A stretch of DNA of 64,000 nucleotides from Hymenobacter properus (GCF_015694735.1 NZ_JADQDP010000001.1:1419910-1483909), one strand, 5' to 3'; counted from the first letter of the stretch, positions 18,721 to 27,303 are shown. Made by a program: numbers and translations. The notes: a model not told the origin generated them from the letters alone.

Positions 18721-19860
18721 TTGCCGCCCATTTCCGCCCCGCGCCTGCTCTTCGCCGTCACCACCGACCTATGCTTCGACCAGCGCATGCAGCGCATCTG
18801 CGGCAGCCTGGCGGCGGCCGGCTACCGGGTGCAGCTGGTGGGCTGGCAGCGGCCCGCCTCGCCCCCACTCACCCCGCAGCCTTACCAACAGCACCGCCTG
18901 CGCGGTTGGTTTCAGAAGGGCAAGCTGTTTTACGTAGAGTACAACCTGCGGCTGTTTTTTTACCTGCTCAGCCAGCGCGCCGCCGCCTGGTGCGCCTGTG
19001 ACCTCGACACGGCCTTGCCCATGTGGCTGCGCGCCCGCCTGGGCGGCCAGCCCCTGGTGTACGACGCCCACGAGCTATTCACTGAAGTGCCCGAGGTAGT
19101 GGCCCGGCCCGCCGTGCAGCGCATCTGGCGCTGGGTGGAAGGCTTCATCGTGCCGCGCGCCCGGTTGGCCTACACCGTGGGGCCGGCCCTGGCCCGGCTG
19201 TTTGAGCAACGCTACGGCCGGCCCTTCGGCGTGGTGCGCAACGTAAGTCGCCTGCGCGACGAGGAAACGCTGCCGCCCACGCCGAGTGCAGCGCCGTCCG
19301 GGGGCTACATCCTCTACCAGGGCGCGCTGAACGTGGGCCGTGGCCTGGAGCAACTGCTCGACGCCATGCCACAGGTGGCGGGGCGGCTGGTAATCTGCGG
19401 CGAGGGCGACCTCTCGGCCGAGCTGCGGGCGCAAGCCGAGCGGCTGGGCCTGCTGGCCTCGGGCCAGGTGGAGTTTCGCGGCTTCGTGCTGCCCGAGGCC
19501 TTGCGCGAGGTGACGCGCCACGCCGCTGTGGGCATCATGCTGCTCGAAAACGTGGGCCTGAGCTACTACTACTCATTGGCCAACAAGTTCTTCGACTACG
19601 TACACGCCGGCATCCCGCAGGTACTCATCGACTTCCCCGAATACCGCGCCCTCAACGACGAGTTTGACGTGGCCGAGCTGGTTTTGGACTTGCAACCTGC
19701 CACCCTGGCCCGCGCCCTCAACCGGCTGCTGCGCGATGAGCCCGCCCGCTACCAGCACCTGGCCGCCAACTGCCGCCGCGCCGCCCCCCAGCTCAGCTGG
19801 CAGCACGAGGAGCGGGAGCTGCGGCGGCTGTGGGCCGGGGTGGTGCCGGTGAATGGCTAA
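18721..19860 (+). CDS. GT4-like glycosyltransferase
   Basis: 379 residues, GT-B fold. The N-terminal Rossmann half begins RLLFAVTTDLCFDQRMQRICGSLAAAGYRVQLVGW and includes YDAHELFTEVPEV; the C-terminal half has GYILYQGALNVGRGLEQLLDAM (donor-site start), CGEGDL and the Glu-containing donor motif ANKFFDYVHAGIPQVLIDFPEY. These are features of glycosyltransferase family 4 and relatives using nucleotide-sugar donors for surface polysaccharide or lipid glycosylation. The start is a TTG at 18721; no ATG exists before residue 23. It is divergent from the hybrid kinase, with a 128-base shared promoter region. No polysaccharide cluster is nearby, so the acceptor is unknown. Confidence 0.85.
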   Translation: MPPISAPRLLFAVTTDLCFDQRMQRICGSLAAAGYRVQLVGWQRPASPPLTPQPYQQHRLRGWFQKGKLFYVEYNLRLFFYLLSQRAAAWCACDLDTALPMWLRARLGGQPLVYDAHELFTEVPEVVARPAVQRIWRWVEGFIVPRARLAYTVGPALARLFEQRYGRPFGVVRNVSRLRDEETLPPTPSAAPSGGYILYQGALNVGRGLEQLLDAMPQVAGRLVICGEGDLSAELRAQAERLGLLASGQVEFRGFVLPEALREVTRHAAVGIMLLENVGLSYYYSLANKFFDYVHAGIPQVLIDFPEYRALNDEFDVAELVLDLQPATLARALNRLLRDEPARYQHLAANCRRAAPQLSWQHEERELRRLWAGVVPVNG

Positions 19861-19948
19861 GGCCAGCACTGACTGAGACGGCGGCATTGTAATCCTCGTT
19901 CAAGCAGAACCCCTGTTATCATCTTCTGCATTTGCTTAGCTTCACGGC

Positions 19949-20359
19949 ATGAAGAAGGGTGCCGCCTGCTTGTTCTTGGGATTATTTTTATCCCAGTGCG
20001 CCCCATCGGCCTCAGTTTCGACGCCGTCGCCGGTAGGTCGTTGGGAACAGTTGGGGGTGCGTAGGGTCACCTACGACGCTGCCGGACAACTCCTGGCAGA
20101 CGAGTATAATGAAAACGCGCCGGGCAGCGTCTGGCTGGAATTGACGGCTAACAGCAAGGTCTACCTCTGGCACAATGGGTTTGCGAAACCCACCGGCACA
20201 ATGTATATCTACCGCGCCGACACCCTCCGCTTCCGCGATACCCTTAATGGCGAAACGCTGCACCCTATTACCGTGTTAAGCCGCCACCGATTGATTTATC
20301 AGACGCACAAGCAAGAAAATGCTGGCACCGAGGATGCGACCTTCATGTACCGGCGCTAA
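19949..20359 (+). CDS. Small lipoprotein, lipocalin-like
   Basis: 136 residues. The lipoprotein signal MKKGAACLFLGLFLSQC ends in Cys17. The mature part starts PVGRWEQLGVRRVTYDAAGQLLADEY, the 'G-x-W' opening common to small lipocalin-like or META-like beta-barrels, and continues with alternating strands (VWLELTANSKVYLWHNG, GTMYIYRADTLRFRD). No specific family was recognised. Monocistronic; the region downstream to 20587 (about 230 bases) contains no gene. Probably periplasmic and outer-membrane anchored. Confidence 0.7.
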   Translation: MKKGAACLFLGLFLSQCAPSASVSTPSPVGRWEQLGVRRVTYDAAGQLLADEYNENAPGSVWLELTANSKVYLWHNGFAKPTGTMYIYRADTLRFRDTLNGETLHPITVLSRHRLIYQTHKQENAGTEDATFMYRR

Positions 20360-20587
20360 CCGCAGGATATCCTTGAATTCCAAGCATCGAAATGGCAGAT
20401 TCCTTCATAACCCTTGTGGCAGGCGTAAAATATGAGAGGCAGGTAATAACCGCTTCTCTAGCAGACACAAACACCTTTTTTAACTGCTTTGGAGTTTGCA
20501 CCAAGCTAGCCAATCCAATTCAATACGGTTAGCCCTCTTCAGAAGACATTAGCCCTCGGTATCCAGTCAGGCTTTCCTTGTACCCAC

Positions 20588-22261
20588 TTGAAAAAACTTC
20601 TTCCCGCCCTGTTTCTCGGCACTGCTTGCTTCGCGGCCGGTGCCCTAGTGGCCCGCCCCAGCGCCCCCGACGAAATCACGGTGCCCCTGCTGCGCGCCGC
20701 CCAGCAGCTCATGGGCCTCAGCTTCACCGATGCCCAGCTCGACTCGACGCGCCGCAACCTGACGGGCTACCGCGACAGCTACGAGGCCCTGCGCAAGCTG
20801 GAAATGCCCAATAGCGTGACCCCGGCCGTGGGGTTCGACCCGCGCCCGCTGCGGCTGCGGCAGGCGCAGCTCAGCGGCGGGGGCAGCGCCGGCCGCCTGC
20901 CCGACGCGGGCAAGGTGAAGCTGCCCGCCAACCGCGACGACCTTGCCTTCTACACCGTGCGGCAGTTGGGCGAGCTACTGCGCACTAAGCAGGTTTCGTC
21001 GGAAGAGCTGACGACTTTTTTCCTGGCCCGGCTCAAGAAGTACGACCCCAAACTGCACTGTGTCATCACCCTCACTGAGGACTTGGCTTACCAGCAAGCC
21101 CGGCAGGCCGACGCCGAAATCCGGGCCGGGAAGTACCGCGGGCCGCTGCACGGCATCCCGTTTGGGGTGAAGGACTTGTTCAGTGCCAAGGGCTACAAAA
21201 CCACTTGGGGCGCGGTGCCCTACAAGGAGCAGGTACTGGATGAAGACGCCGCCGTGGTGCAGCGCCTTCGCGAGGCCGGCGCTGTGCTCTGCGCCAAGCT
21301 CACGCTGGGCGAACTGGCGCAGGGCGACGTGTGGTTTGGCGAAAAAACCCGCACGCCCTGGGACGTGACCAAGGGCTCGAGCGGCTCATCGGCCGGCTCG
21401 GCCTCGGCGGTTGCTGCCGGGCTGCTGCCATTTGCCATCGGTACCGAAACGCTGGGCTCCATTCTCAGCCCGAGCACGGCCTGCGGCGTCACGGGCCTGC
21501 GTCCCACCTACGGCCGCGTGAGCCGCGCCGGCGCCATGGCCCTGAGCTGGACCATGGACAAAGCCGGCCCCCTGGCCCGCTCGGCCGAAGACTGCGCCCT
21601 GGTGCTGGCCGCCCTCACCGCCGCCGGCCCCGACGCCCGCGACCCTGCCACGATGCTGGCCCCCAACCGCTTCGCCTACGCCTTCGGCACCAGCCTGAAA
21701 AAGCTGCGTGTGGGCTACATCAAAAAGGCATTCGACCAGGACTACCCTACCAAGGCCAACGACCAGGCAGTGCTCGACGTGTTACGCCAGCTGGGCGTGG
21801 AGCTGGTGCCGCTGGAAATGCCCGCGCTGTCGGGCAATATCCTGCGCTTTGTGCTCACGGCCGAGGGCGCGGCGGCCTTCGACGACCTTACCCGCTCGGG
21901 CCGCGACGGGCAGATGGTGCTGCAAAACCGCTTCGCTTGGCCCAACACTTTCCGCTCCTCGCGCTTCATTCCGGCCGTGGAATACATTCAGGCCCAACGC
22001 GCCCGCAGCCTGCTCATCGAGCAAATGGACGAAAAGCTCCGGGGCATCGACTGCTACATCACGCCCACTTTCAGCGCCACGCTCGTCACCACCAACCTAA
22101 CCGGGCACCCGGCCATTGCTCTGCCCAACGGCTTTACCGCCGCTGGCCTACCCACCACCATCACCTTCGTGGGCCAGCTCTACGAGGAAGGCAAGCTGCT
22201 GGCTCTGGCGAAGGCTTACCAGGATGCGACGGGGTTTGATGAGAAGCACCCAAATTTATAA
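20588..22261 (+). CDS. Amidase signature family enzyme, exported
   Basis: 557 residues. A signal peptide (MKKLLPALFLGTACFAAGALVA) is followed by a 100-residue N-terminal region and the amidase signature domain. The Ser-cisSer-Lys triad is visible: Lys195 in GIPFGVKDLF, the KGSSGSSAGSAS loop (cis-Ser264/265) and nucleophile Ser291 in GTETLGSILSP. The usual GGS around the nucleophile is LGS here, a modest deviation. Enzymes of this fold hydrolyse amide bonds in small amides, peptides' C-terminal amides or aryl amides; the export signal suggests an extracytoplasmic substrate. The start is TTG at 20588, giving a good signal peptide. A composite terminator repeat follows immediately. Confidence 0.9.
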   Translation: MKKLLPALFLGTACFAAGALVARPSAPDEITVPLLRAAQQLMGLSFTDAQLDSTRRNLTGYRDSYEALRKLEMPNSVTPAVGFDPRPLRLRQAQLSGGGSAGRLPDAGKVKLPANRDDLAFYTVRQLGELLRTKQVSSEELTTFFLARLKKYDPKLHCVITLTEDLAYQQARQADAEIRAGKYRGPLHGIPFGVKDLFSAKGYKTTWGAVPYKEQVLDEDAAVVQRLREAGAVLCAKLTLGELAQGDVWFGEKTRTPWDVTKGSSGSSAGSASAVAAGLLPFAIGTETLGSILSPSTACGVTGLRPTYGRVSRAGAMALSWTMDKAGPLARSAEDCALVLAALTAAGPDARDPATMLAPNRFAYAFGTSLKKLRVGYIKKAFDQDYPTKANDQAVLDVLRQLGVELVPLEMPALSGNILRFVLTAEGAAAFDDLTRSGRDGQMVLQNRFAWPNTFRSSRFIPAVEYIQAQRARSLLIEQMDEKLRGIDCYITPTFSATLVTTNLTGHPAIALPNGFTAAGLPTTITFVGQLYEEGKLLALAKAYQDATGFDEKHPNL

Positions 22262-22262
22262 C

Positions 22263-22456
22263 CGTCATTGCGAGGGCGCAGCCCGGGGCAATCCGTCCTG
22301 TCAAAACCAGACACTCCCTTTTACCAGAACCAAAGGTCAGCGAAGCTAAAGCCCCGGCGCCACACAACGCCGGGGCTTTTGATTTTAAATTTGTCACTTC
22401 AATAGGCTGGTCGCTGAGAACAGGACGGATTGCTTCGGCTCTGCCTCGCAATGACA
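22263..22456. repeat. Composite repeat family C, copy 1, enclosing a terminator
   Basis: Left arm (22263-22302) begins CGTCATTGCGAGGGCGCAGC and ends GGCAATCCGTCCTG; right arm (22420-22456) is the inverted form CAGGACGGATTGC ... CTCGCAATGACAGG. Between them is a terminator hairpin, AAAGCCCCGGCG / CGCCGGGGCTTT (22348-22379). The internal sequence resembles that of copy 2 at 23401. Confidence 0.85.
22348..22379 (+). terminator. Terminator inside repeat C1
   Basis: Perfect 12-bp stem AAAGCCCCGGCG / CGCCGGGGCTTT, loop CACACAA plus one base, followed by TTGATTTT. Serves the amidase gene. Confidence 0.8.
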
Positions 22457-22471
22457 GGAAGCCGCTCAGCC

Positions 22472-23395
22472 ATGCCAGAACTCCTCCCCCCCAATATCCT
22501 CGCCCAGCTCGCCCCCACCGCTGCCGACCCGCGGCCCGTGCTGCTCACCATTGCCGGCCCCACGGCCGTGGGCAAAACGGCCCTGTGCGTACAACTGGCC
22601 CAAGAGTTCGGCACCGAAATCGTGTCGGCCGACTCGCGCCAGTTCTTCCGCGAGCTGAGCATCGGCACGGCCAAGCCCACGCCTGAGGAAATGCTGGGCG
22701 TCCCCCACCACTTCATTGACAGCCACAGCATCAGCGAGGACTACAGTGCCGGCCGCTTTGCTGCCGACGCGCTGGCTGTACTGGAAAACCTGTTCCAAAA
22801 GCACCCGCTGGTCATCCTCACTGGCGGCTCGGGCCTCTACGTGCAGGCCGTGACGGACGGGCTCGACGAGCTGCCCAGCGTGCCGCCCGAAGTGCGCGCT
22901 CAGCTTCACGTGGAGCTGGCGGCCCACGGCCTCCCCCACCTCGTAGCCGAGCTGGCCGCTACCGACCCCGTGGCCCACGCCCGCATCGACCAGCAAAACC
23001 CCCAGCGCGTGGTGCGTGCCCTCGAAATCACGCGCAGCACCGGCCGCCCGTTTTCCAGCTTTCATAGCGAGGGCCCGCCGCCCGAAAATCCGCTTTTCCG
23101 CAACGTGAAAGTGGCGCTAACCCGCCCGCGGGAAGAATTGTACCAGCGCATCAACCTGCGCGTAGAGCACATGCTGGCCGCCGGCCTGCTCGAAGAAGTG
23201 CGTGCCGTCCTGCCCTACCGCCACCATCATGCACTACAAACCGTGGGCTACCAAGAAATATTCGGCTACCTCGACGGCGAGTACGACTGGGCCGAAGCCG
23301 TGCGCTTGCTCCAACGCAACACCCGCCGCTACGCCAAGCGCCAGCTTACCTGGCTGCGGCGGGATGCGGCGTATCAGTGGGTGGATTTAGGGTAG
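22472..23395 (+). CDS. miaA: tRNA dimethylallyltransferase
   Basis: 307 residues. It transfers a dimethylallyl group to A37 of tRNAs that read codons starting with U. The P-loop AGPTAVGKT is at 28-36, the catalytic/DMAPP-binding SADSRQFFRELSIGTAKP follows, then the family pattern LTGGSGLYVQAV, QNPQRVVRALEI and the C-terminal tRNA-binding QTVGYQEIFGYL plus RNTRRYAKRQLTWLR. The length is typical. Start MPELLPPN at 22472; the upstream 14 codons of the open frame are the right arm of repeat C1. The gene is bracketed by two copies of the same terminator-bearing repeat, isolating it transcriptionally. Confidence 0.95.
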   Translation: MPELLPPNILAQLAPTAADPRPVLLTIAGPTAVGKTALCVQLAQEFGTEIVSADSRQFFRELSIGTAKPTPEEMLGVPHHFIDSHSISEDYSAGRFAADALAVLENLFQKHPLVILTGGSGLYVQAVTDGLDELPSVPPEVRAQLHVELAAHGLPHLVAELAATDPVAHARIDQQNPQRVVRALEITRSTGRPFSSFHSEGPPPENPLFRNVKVALTRPREELYQRINLRVEHMLAAGLLEEVRAVLPYRHHHALQTVGYQEIFGYLDGEYDWAEAVRLLQRNTRRYAKRQLTWLRRDAAYQWVDLG

Positions 23396-23400
23396 TTGTC

Positions 23401-23578
23401 CGTCATTGCGAGCATTCCGCGCATCAAGCGGCGACGAAGCAATCCGTCCTGTTAGGACCAGGCCCGCTCGTTTACCAAAAAGCCCCGGCGCTGCGCAGTA
23501 CCGGGGCTTTGTCACATTATTAGGCTACTCGCGGTTGAGAGGACGGATTGCCGCGGGCTGCGCCCTCGCAATGACAGA
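23401..23578. repeat. Composite repeat family C, copy 2, enclosing a terminator
   Basis: Left side begins CGTCATTGCGAGCATTCCGC and ends AAGCAATCCGTCCTG (23401-23451); right side (about 23540-23578) is GAGGACGGATTGCCGC ... CCCTCGCAATGACAG. A terminator, AAAGCCCCGG / CCGGGGCTTT, lies inside at 23478-23510. Shared internal bits with copy 1 include TTTACCA, the terminator and TTAGGCT-CGCGGTTGAGA-like sequence. Confidence 0.85.
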
Positions 23579-23586
23579 CGTTTCAA

Positions 23587-24558
23587 CTACACGCTTAGAA
23601 TCTCCACCATCCGCATGAAGCTCTGGTTGATGAGCTTTTTCTTGTTAATGGTATCAATGAAAGGTGTATAAACCAGCTTCTTGTCGATGATGCCAGCCAT
23701 TACGTTGCGCATGCCGTTCATGAGGCCTTCCACGGCGGCGATGCCGATTTGGGAGCCCAGCAGGCGGTCGGCGGCGGTGGGTGAGCCGCCGCGCTGAATA
23801 TGGCCGATAACCGTCACGCGGGTGTCGAGCTGCGGAATGGCTTCTTTCACGCGGGCTGCTACCTGGGTGGCATTTCCCTCCTCGTCGCCTTCGGCCACGA
23901 TGACGATAAACGAGGTTTTGGAACGCTCCCAGCCGGCCTGCAGGGTTTCCACCACCACGTCGGTGCTCATCTGGGTTTCGGGAATCATTACGATTTCGGC
24001 CCCGCCCCCGATGGCGCAGGGAATGGCGATGTAGCCCGAGTCGCGGCCCATCACTTCCACGAAAAAGCACCGGTCGTGCGAGTCGGCCGTGTCCCGGATT
24101 TTGTCGATGCAATCCAGCGCCGTATTCACGGCCGTGTCGTAGCCAATGGTGTAGTCGGTGCCGTAGAGGTCGTTGTCGATGGTGCCCGGCGCGCCCACCG
24201 TCGGAATGCCAAATTCCTCCTCGAAGATGGTAGCCCCCGTGAAAGTGCCGTTGCCGCCAATGGCCACCAGGCCTTCAATGCCGTGGTTCACCAGCTGGTC
24301 GAAGGCCTGCTGGCGGCCTTCCTTGGTCATGAATTTCAGGCTGCGGGCCGATTTGAGAATGGTGCCGCCCTTCTGCACCGTGTTGGAAACCGAAGCGGAG
24401 TCGAGCCGCACAAATTCACCTTTAATCATGCCGCTGTAGCCGCGCATGATGCCGTATACCTCAATGCCGTGATACGTGGCCGTGCGTACCACCGCCCGAA
24501 TGGCGGCGTTCATGCCCGGCGAATCGCCGCCGCTGGTAAATACTGCTATTCTTTTCAT
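23587..24558 (-). CDS. pfkA: ATP-dependent 6-phosphofructokinase
   Basis: 323 residues, full-length PfkA of glycolysis (fructose-6-phosphate to fructose-1,6-bisphosphate). Motifs: FTSGGDSPGMNAAIR (9-20), GAPGTIDNDLYGTDYTIG with catalytic Asp128, EVMGRDSGYIA and HIQRGGSPTAADR for substrate binding. Residue 103, in GGNGTF, is Asn; the classical ATP-PFK motif is GGDGS, where Asp103 helps hold Mg-ATP. The gene context (miaA convergent, TerB-like divergent) gives no extra clue. The start MKRIAVFTSGG is unambiguous. Function is very likely intact, but the Asn variant deserves checking. Confidence 0.93.
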   Translation of the reverse strand: MKRIAVFTSGGDSPGMNAAIRAVVRTATYHGIEVYGIMRGYSGMIKGEFVRLDSASVSNTVQKGGTILKSARSLKFMTKEGRQQAFDQLVNHGIEGLVAIGGNGTFTGATIFEEEFGIPTVGAPGTIDNDLYGTDYTIGYDTAVNTALDCIDKIRDTADSHDRCFFVEVMGRDSGYIAIPCAIGGGAEIVMIPETQMSTDVVVETLQAGWERSKTSFIVIVAEGDEEGNATQVAARVKEAIPQLDTRVTVIGHIQRGGSPTAADRLLGSQIGIAAVEGLMNGMRNVMAGIIDKKLVYTPFIDTINKKKLINQSFMRMVEILSV

Positions 24559-24792
24559 CTACTGAACCTTAAATCAAGCGGGCGCACCAACGGCGCCCAA
24601 ACCCCGCAAAGTTGGCGAAACGATTGCAAACACCCAGCGGTAAGCTGAAGAATGTTGAAAACGGCCGCGTTATCTTTTTTTCAACATTTCGCGTATTCAG
24701 GTGAAAAACCGGTTGGTTTTTCGTGTACCTTACCTCTACAATTGGCCGGTAAGGCCACTAAATCATCTTCCACCTTTCAATTCCCACGTTTT

Positions 24793-25251
24793 ATGTTCGG
24801 TTTCTTCGAAAATGAGCAGGCCAAAAAAATTAAAGGCCATTTGCTGAACCTGGCGGCCCTGGCCAAGGCGGACGGCCACATCGACGCCCGGGAAATGAAC
24901 TTCATCCTGGCCGTAGGCAAGAAGAACGGCCTGAGCCAATCCGAGGTGCAAGCCTTGGTTTCGGGTGCCAAAGGCACCAGCAACGACCTCCCCACCAACG
25001 ACTCCGAGCGCTTCGACCAGATTTTCGACCTCGTAGACATGATGCTCGCCGACGGCGTGGTGGACGAGACCGAGATGGAGTTCTGCATCATGATGGCCGA
25101 GAAGCTGGGCTTCCGCAAAGCCATTGTGGGCGTGCTGGTGCGCAAAATTTCGCAAGGCGTGAAAGACGGTATCCCCCGGGAGCGCATCAAGGAGGAAAGC
25201 AATTCCTTCCTGAACTACAACGAGTTGCCCCGGCCTACGGTTACCTTGTAG
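24793..25251 (+). CDS. TerB-like tellurite-resistance family protein
   Basis: A 152-residue, all-helical cytosolic protein with the TerB/DjlA-N pattern: LLNLAALAKADGHIDAREMNFILAVGKKNGLS (about 16-48) and, one repeat later, MMLADGVVDETEMEFCIMMAEKLGF (about 92-116). Each contains an acidic DG-x-(I/V)-D/E-x-E loop thought to bind metal. TerB-like proteins occur in stress and envelope contexts; direct tellurite resistance is not implied. The ATG at 24793 directly starts MFGFFENEQAKK; the longer reading frame upstream is AT-rich leader. Monocistronic, ending in a strong hairpin at 25297. Confidence 0.85.
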   Translation: MFGFFENEQAKKIKGHLLNLAALAKADGHIDAREMNFILAVGKKNGLSQSEVQALVSGAKGTSNDLPTNDSERFDQIFDLVDMMLADGVVDETEMEFCIMMAEKLGFRKAIVGVLVRKISQGVKDGIPRERIKEESNSFLNYNELPRPTVTL

Positions 25252-25296
25252 GCCTATGGCAAAACCTTACTAACCCGATAGTCGACTCGACCAATC

Positions 25297-25338
25297 CCGG
25301 CCCGCCGCTCCTGTTTGCTCAGGCTTGCGGCGGGCCGG
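25297..25338. terminator. Bidirectional hairpin between convergent genes
   Basis: Perfect 12-bp stem CCGGCCCGCCGC / GCGGCGGGCCGG with an 18-base loop, located between the TerB-like gene and the aminotransferase gene. Confidence 0.7.
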
Positions 25339-25359
25339 CTTGCATTAGCAAGCGCGGGC

Positions 25360-26562
25360 CTAAGCCACGCCGGTAACGTGCGAAATAGCGCGCAGCAAGG
25401 CCGCGCAGGCTTCGTCAATCTGTTCATCGCTGATGATGAGTGGCGGGGCCAACCGCAGCGAATTGTCGCAGAACAGGAACCAGTCGGTTAGAATCCCTTC
25501 GTGGGCCAGGGCATGGTCGATAATGGGCTTGAGCACTTCAAACGACTCAAATTCCACGGCCATCAGCAACCCGGCCCCGCGCACGGCCCGAATGGCCGGG
25601 TGCCGCAGCTGCGCCCGAAACCGCGCCGCCTTTTCGGCCACGCCCTCCGCCAGCCGCTCCTGCTGAATGACTTGCAGCGTAGCCAGCGCCGCCGCGCAGC
25701 TCACCGGGTGCCCGCCAAAGGTGGTGCAGTGCCCCAGGATGGGGTTGGTTTTGAAGCCCGACATAATTTCGGTGCTCGATATAAACGCGCCGATGGGCAT
25801 GCCGCCGCCCATGCCCTTGGCACACACCAGAATGTCGGGCTCGATGCCGAACTGCTCGAAGGCCCACATGCTGCCCGTGCGCCCATAGCCGCACTGAATC
25901 TCGTCGAGAATGAGCAGAGCACCCACTTCGGTGCAGCGGGCGCGCAGGGCCGGCAGGTATTCGGGACTGGGCACGCGCACGCCGGCCTCGCCCTGCACGG
26001 TTTCGATGATGACAGCGGCCGTGTGCTCCGTTATCAATTCCAAATCAGTCAGCTCGTTGTGGCGGATGTGGCGCACGTCGGGCAGCAGCGGGCGGAAGCT
26101 GTTTTTAAAGCCCTCGGAGCCGGTGATGGACAGGGCGCCGTGGGTGGAGCCGTGGTAGGCGTTGAGGCAGGAAATGAGCTCGGTGCGGCCGGTGTGGCGC
26201 TTGGCCAGCTTCAGGGCGCCTTCGATGGCTTCGGCACCGGAGTTGGTGAAATACACCGAATCGAGCTGCGCGGGCAGGGTGCGGTGGATGGCCTCGGCCA
26301 GCTGGGCGGGCACGGCCTGCACCAGTTCACCGTACACCATCAGGTGCAGGTACTTGTCGAGCTGGGCCTGGATGCCGGCCAGCACGTGCGGGTGGCGGTG
26401 GCCCACATTGCTCACGCCGATGCCCGAAATCAGGTCGAGGTAGCGGCGGCCGTCGGGACCGTACATGTAGATGCCCTCGGCCCGCTCAATTTCCAGCAGC
26501 AGCGGAAAATCGGAGGTTTGGGCCTGGTGGCGCAGGAATAATTGGCGAGGCGTCAGAACCAC
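25360..26562 (-). CDS. Class III (ornithine/acetylornithine-like) aminotransferase
   Basis: A 400-residue PLP enzyme of fold type I. Signatures: SNVGHRHPHVLAGI, YFTNSGAEAIEGALKLAKRHTGR, the PLP-Asp region LILDEIQCGYGRTG, and Schiff-base Lys in LVCAKGMGGGMPIGAF. These indicate the omega-aminotransferase subgroup with substrates such as acetylornithine, ornithine, 4-aminobutyrate or diaminopelargonate; the substrate cannot be fixed. The N-terminus is altered by repeats: the open frame upstream translates families B and E, and the best start is a GTG at 26562 lying inside repeat E2, giving VVLTPRQLFLRHQAQ. No biosynthesis genes adjoin it. Confidence 0.88.
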   Translation of the reverse strand: MVLTPRQLFLRHQAQTSDFPLLLEIERAEGIYMYGPDGRRYLDLISGIGVSNVGHRHPHVLAGIQAQLDKYLHLMVYGELVQAVPAQLAEAIHRTLPAQLDSVYFTNSGAEAIEGALKLAKRHTGRTELISCLNAYHGSTHGALSITGSEGFKNSFRPLLPDVRHIRHNELTDLELITEHTAAVIIETVQGEAGVRVPSPEYLPALRARCTEVGALLILDEIQCGYGRTGSMWAFEQFGIEPDILVCAKGMGGGMPIGAFISSTEIMSGFKTNPILGHCTTFGGHPVSCAAALATLQVIQQERLAEGVAEKAARFRAQLRHPAIRAVRGAGLLMAVEFESFEVLKPIIDHALAHEGILTDWFLFCDNSLRLAPPLIISDEQIDEACAALLRAISHVTGVA

Positions 26563-26600
26563 GGATTTATAGGATTTAAGCGGATTGGTCGGATTTAAAC
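26552..26600. repeat. Interspersed repeat family E, copy 2
   Basis: GTCAGAACCACGGATTTATAG then GGATTTAAG, CGGATTGGT and CGGATTT: degenerate 8-10-base GGATT units in tandem. It shares its start and end with the copy inside the RqcH-like gene (12471). It supplies the probable GTG start codon and 5' leader of the aminotransferase gene and abuts a family B palindrome. Confidence 0.75.
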
Positions 26601-26601
26601 C

Positions 26602-26685
26602 GTCTGTCATCCTGAGCGCAGCGAAGGACCTTCTCCCGTTAGAGGGTTTCGAAATGCGCCCTTCGCTGCGCTCGGAATGACAGAC
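26602..26685. repeat. Palindromic repeat family B, copy 3
   Basis: Left arm GTCTGTCATCCTGAGCGCAG then CGAAGGACCTTCTCCCG; right arm CCCTTCGCTGCGCTCGGAATGACAGAC, inverted with a few differences. It lies upstream of the aminotransferase gene and directly next to repeat E2. Confidence 0.85.
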
Positions 26686-26734
26686 AATTCCCAAAACCAA
26701 CAACAATTCATTTCGATTATCCCGCAAAAATAAC

Positions 26735-26760
26735 GAGGCCGCTGCGGGGGCAGCGGCCTC
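26735..26760 (-). terminator. Terminator of the sigma/Spy-like operon
   Basis: Perfect 11-bp stem GAGGCCGCTGC / GCAGCGGCCTC with a GGGG loop; on the minus strand it is followed by TTATTTTTG. It lies 26 bases past the stop of the Spy-like gene. Confidence 0.75.
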
Positions 26761-26786
26761 GGGACATAGCTCAGAAAGAAACGAAC

Positions 26787-27290
26787 TCAGTCGGTGCCCG
26801 GCGCTGGCGTGGCGCCACCCGCCCCGGCCACGCGCTTGATGACTTCTTTGGTAAAATCACGCTCGGCCTGAAACAGCTGAGCCACCTGGCGCATGGAAAT
26901 CACCTTCTGGAACTTGTCGAAGTACTCCTTTTCCAGGTTCAGCTCCTGCTGGCGCATGGCGAAGGATTGGGTGAGGTTGTCGCGGATTTGCTGGTCGGTC
27001 ATGCCCTCGGTCACGTCGCGGCGCAGCAGGCGGCCGCTGCGGTTGATTTCGCGGCGCTTGGCCGAAAATTCATTGTAGAGCGGCCAGAACTTCTGGGCCT
27101 GGTCCTGGGTGAGCGAAACGCGGTTGGTGATGAAGGCAATCTTGGCGTTTTCGAGCTGGCCGAGGCGCTGGCCTCCGCGGCCGCCCAGGCCCGGGCCGCC
27201 AAAACCGCCCTGCGCGTGCACGGCCGGCGCGGCCGCGAGCAGCAAGGCTGCCAAGCTCGATAATCGAAAAACAGATTTGATAGAAGGCAT
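26787..27290 (-). CDS. Spy/CpxP-like periplasmic protein
   Basis: 167 residues. A signal peptide ends at VHAQ (about 27), followed by a Gly-rich tract (GGFGGPGLGGRGGQ), then a helical domain: IAFITNRVSLTQDQAQKFWPLYNEF contains the LTxxQ motif of the Spy/CpxP/CnrX group, and later helices are charged (REINRSGRLLRRDVTEG, NLEKEYFDKFQKVIS). Such proteins act as periplasmic chaperones or as metal/stress sensors attached to an ECF sigma pathway. It is the last gene of a three-gene minus-strand operon (sigma factor, membrane partner, this gene; 13-base spacing to the gene before). ATG at 27290 preferred over TTG at 27296. Confidence 0.82.
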   Translation of the reverse strand: MPSIKSVFRLSSLAALLLAAAPAVHAQGGFGGPGLGGRGGQRLGQLENAKIAFITNRVSLTQDQAQKFWPLYNEFSAKRREINRSGRLLRRDVTEGMTDQQIRDNLTQSFAMRQQELNLEKEYFDKFQKVISMRQVAQLFQAERDFTKEVIKRVAGAGGATPAPGTD

Positions 27291-27303
27291 ATTCAAAAGG
27301 AGA

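Noticed and set aside
26563..26727. N-terminal extension of the aminotransferase
   Set aside because: It is translated repeat sequence (SERSE / FAALRMTD type text) and not part of the family.
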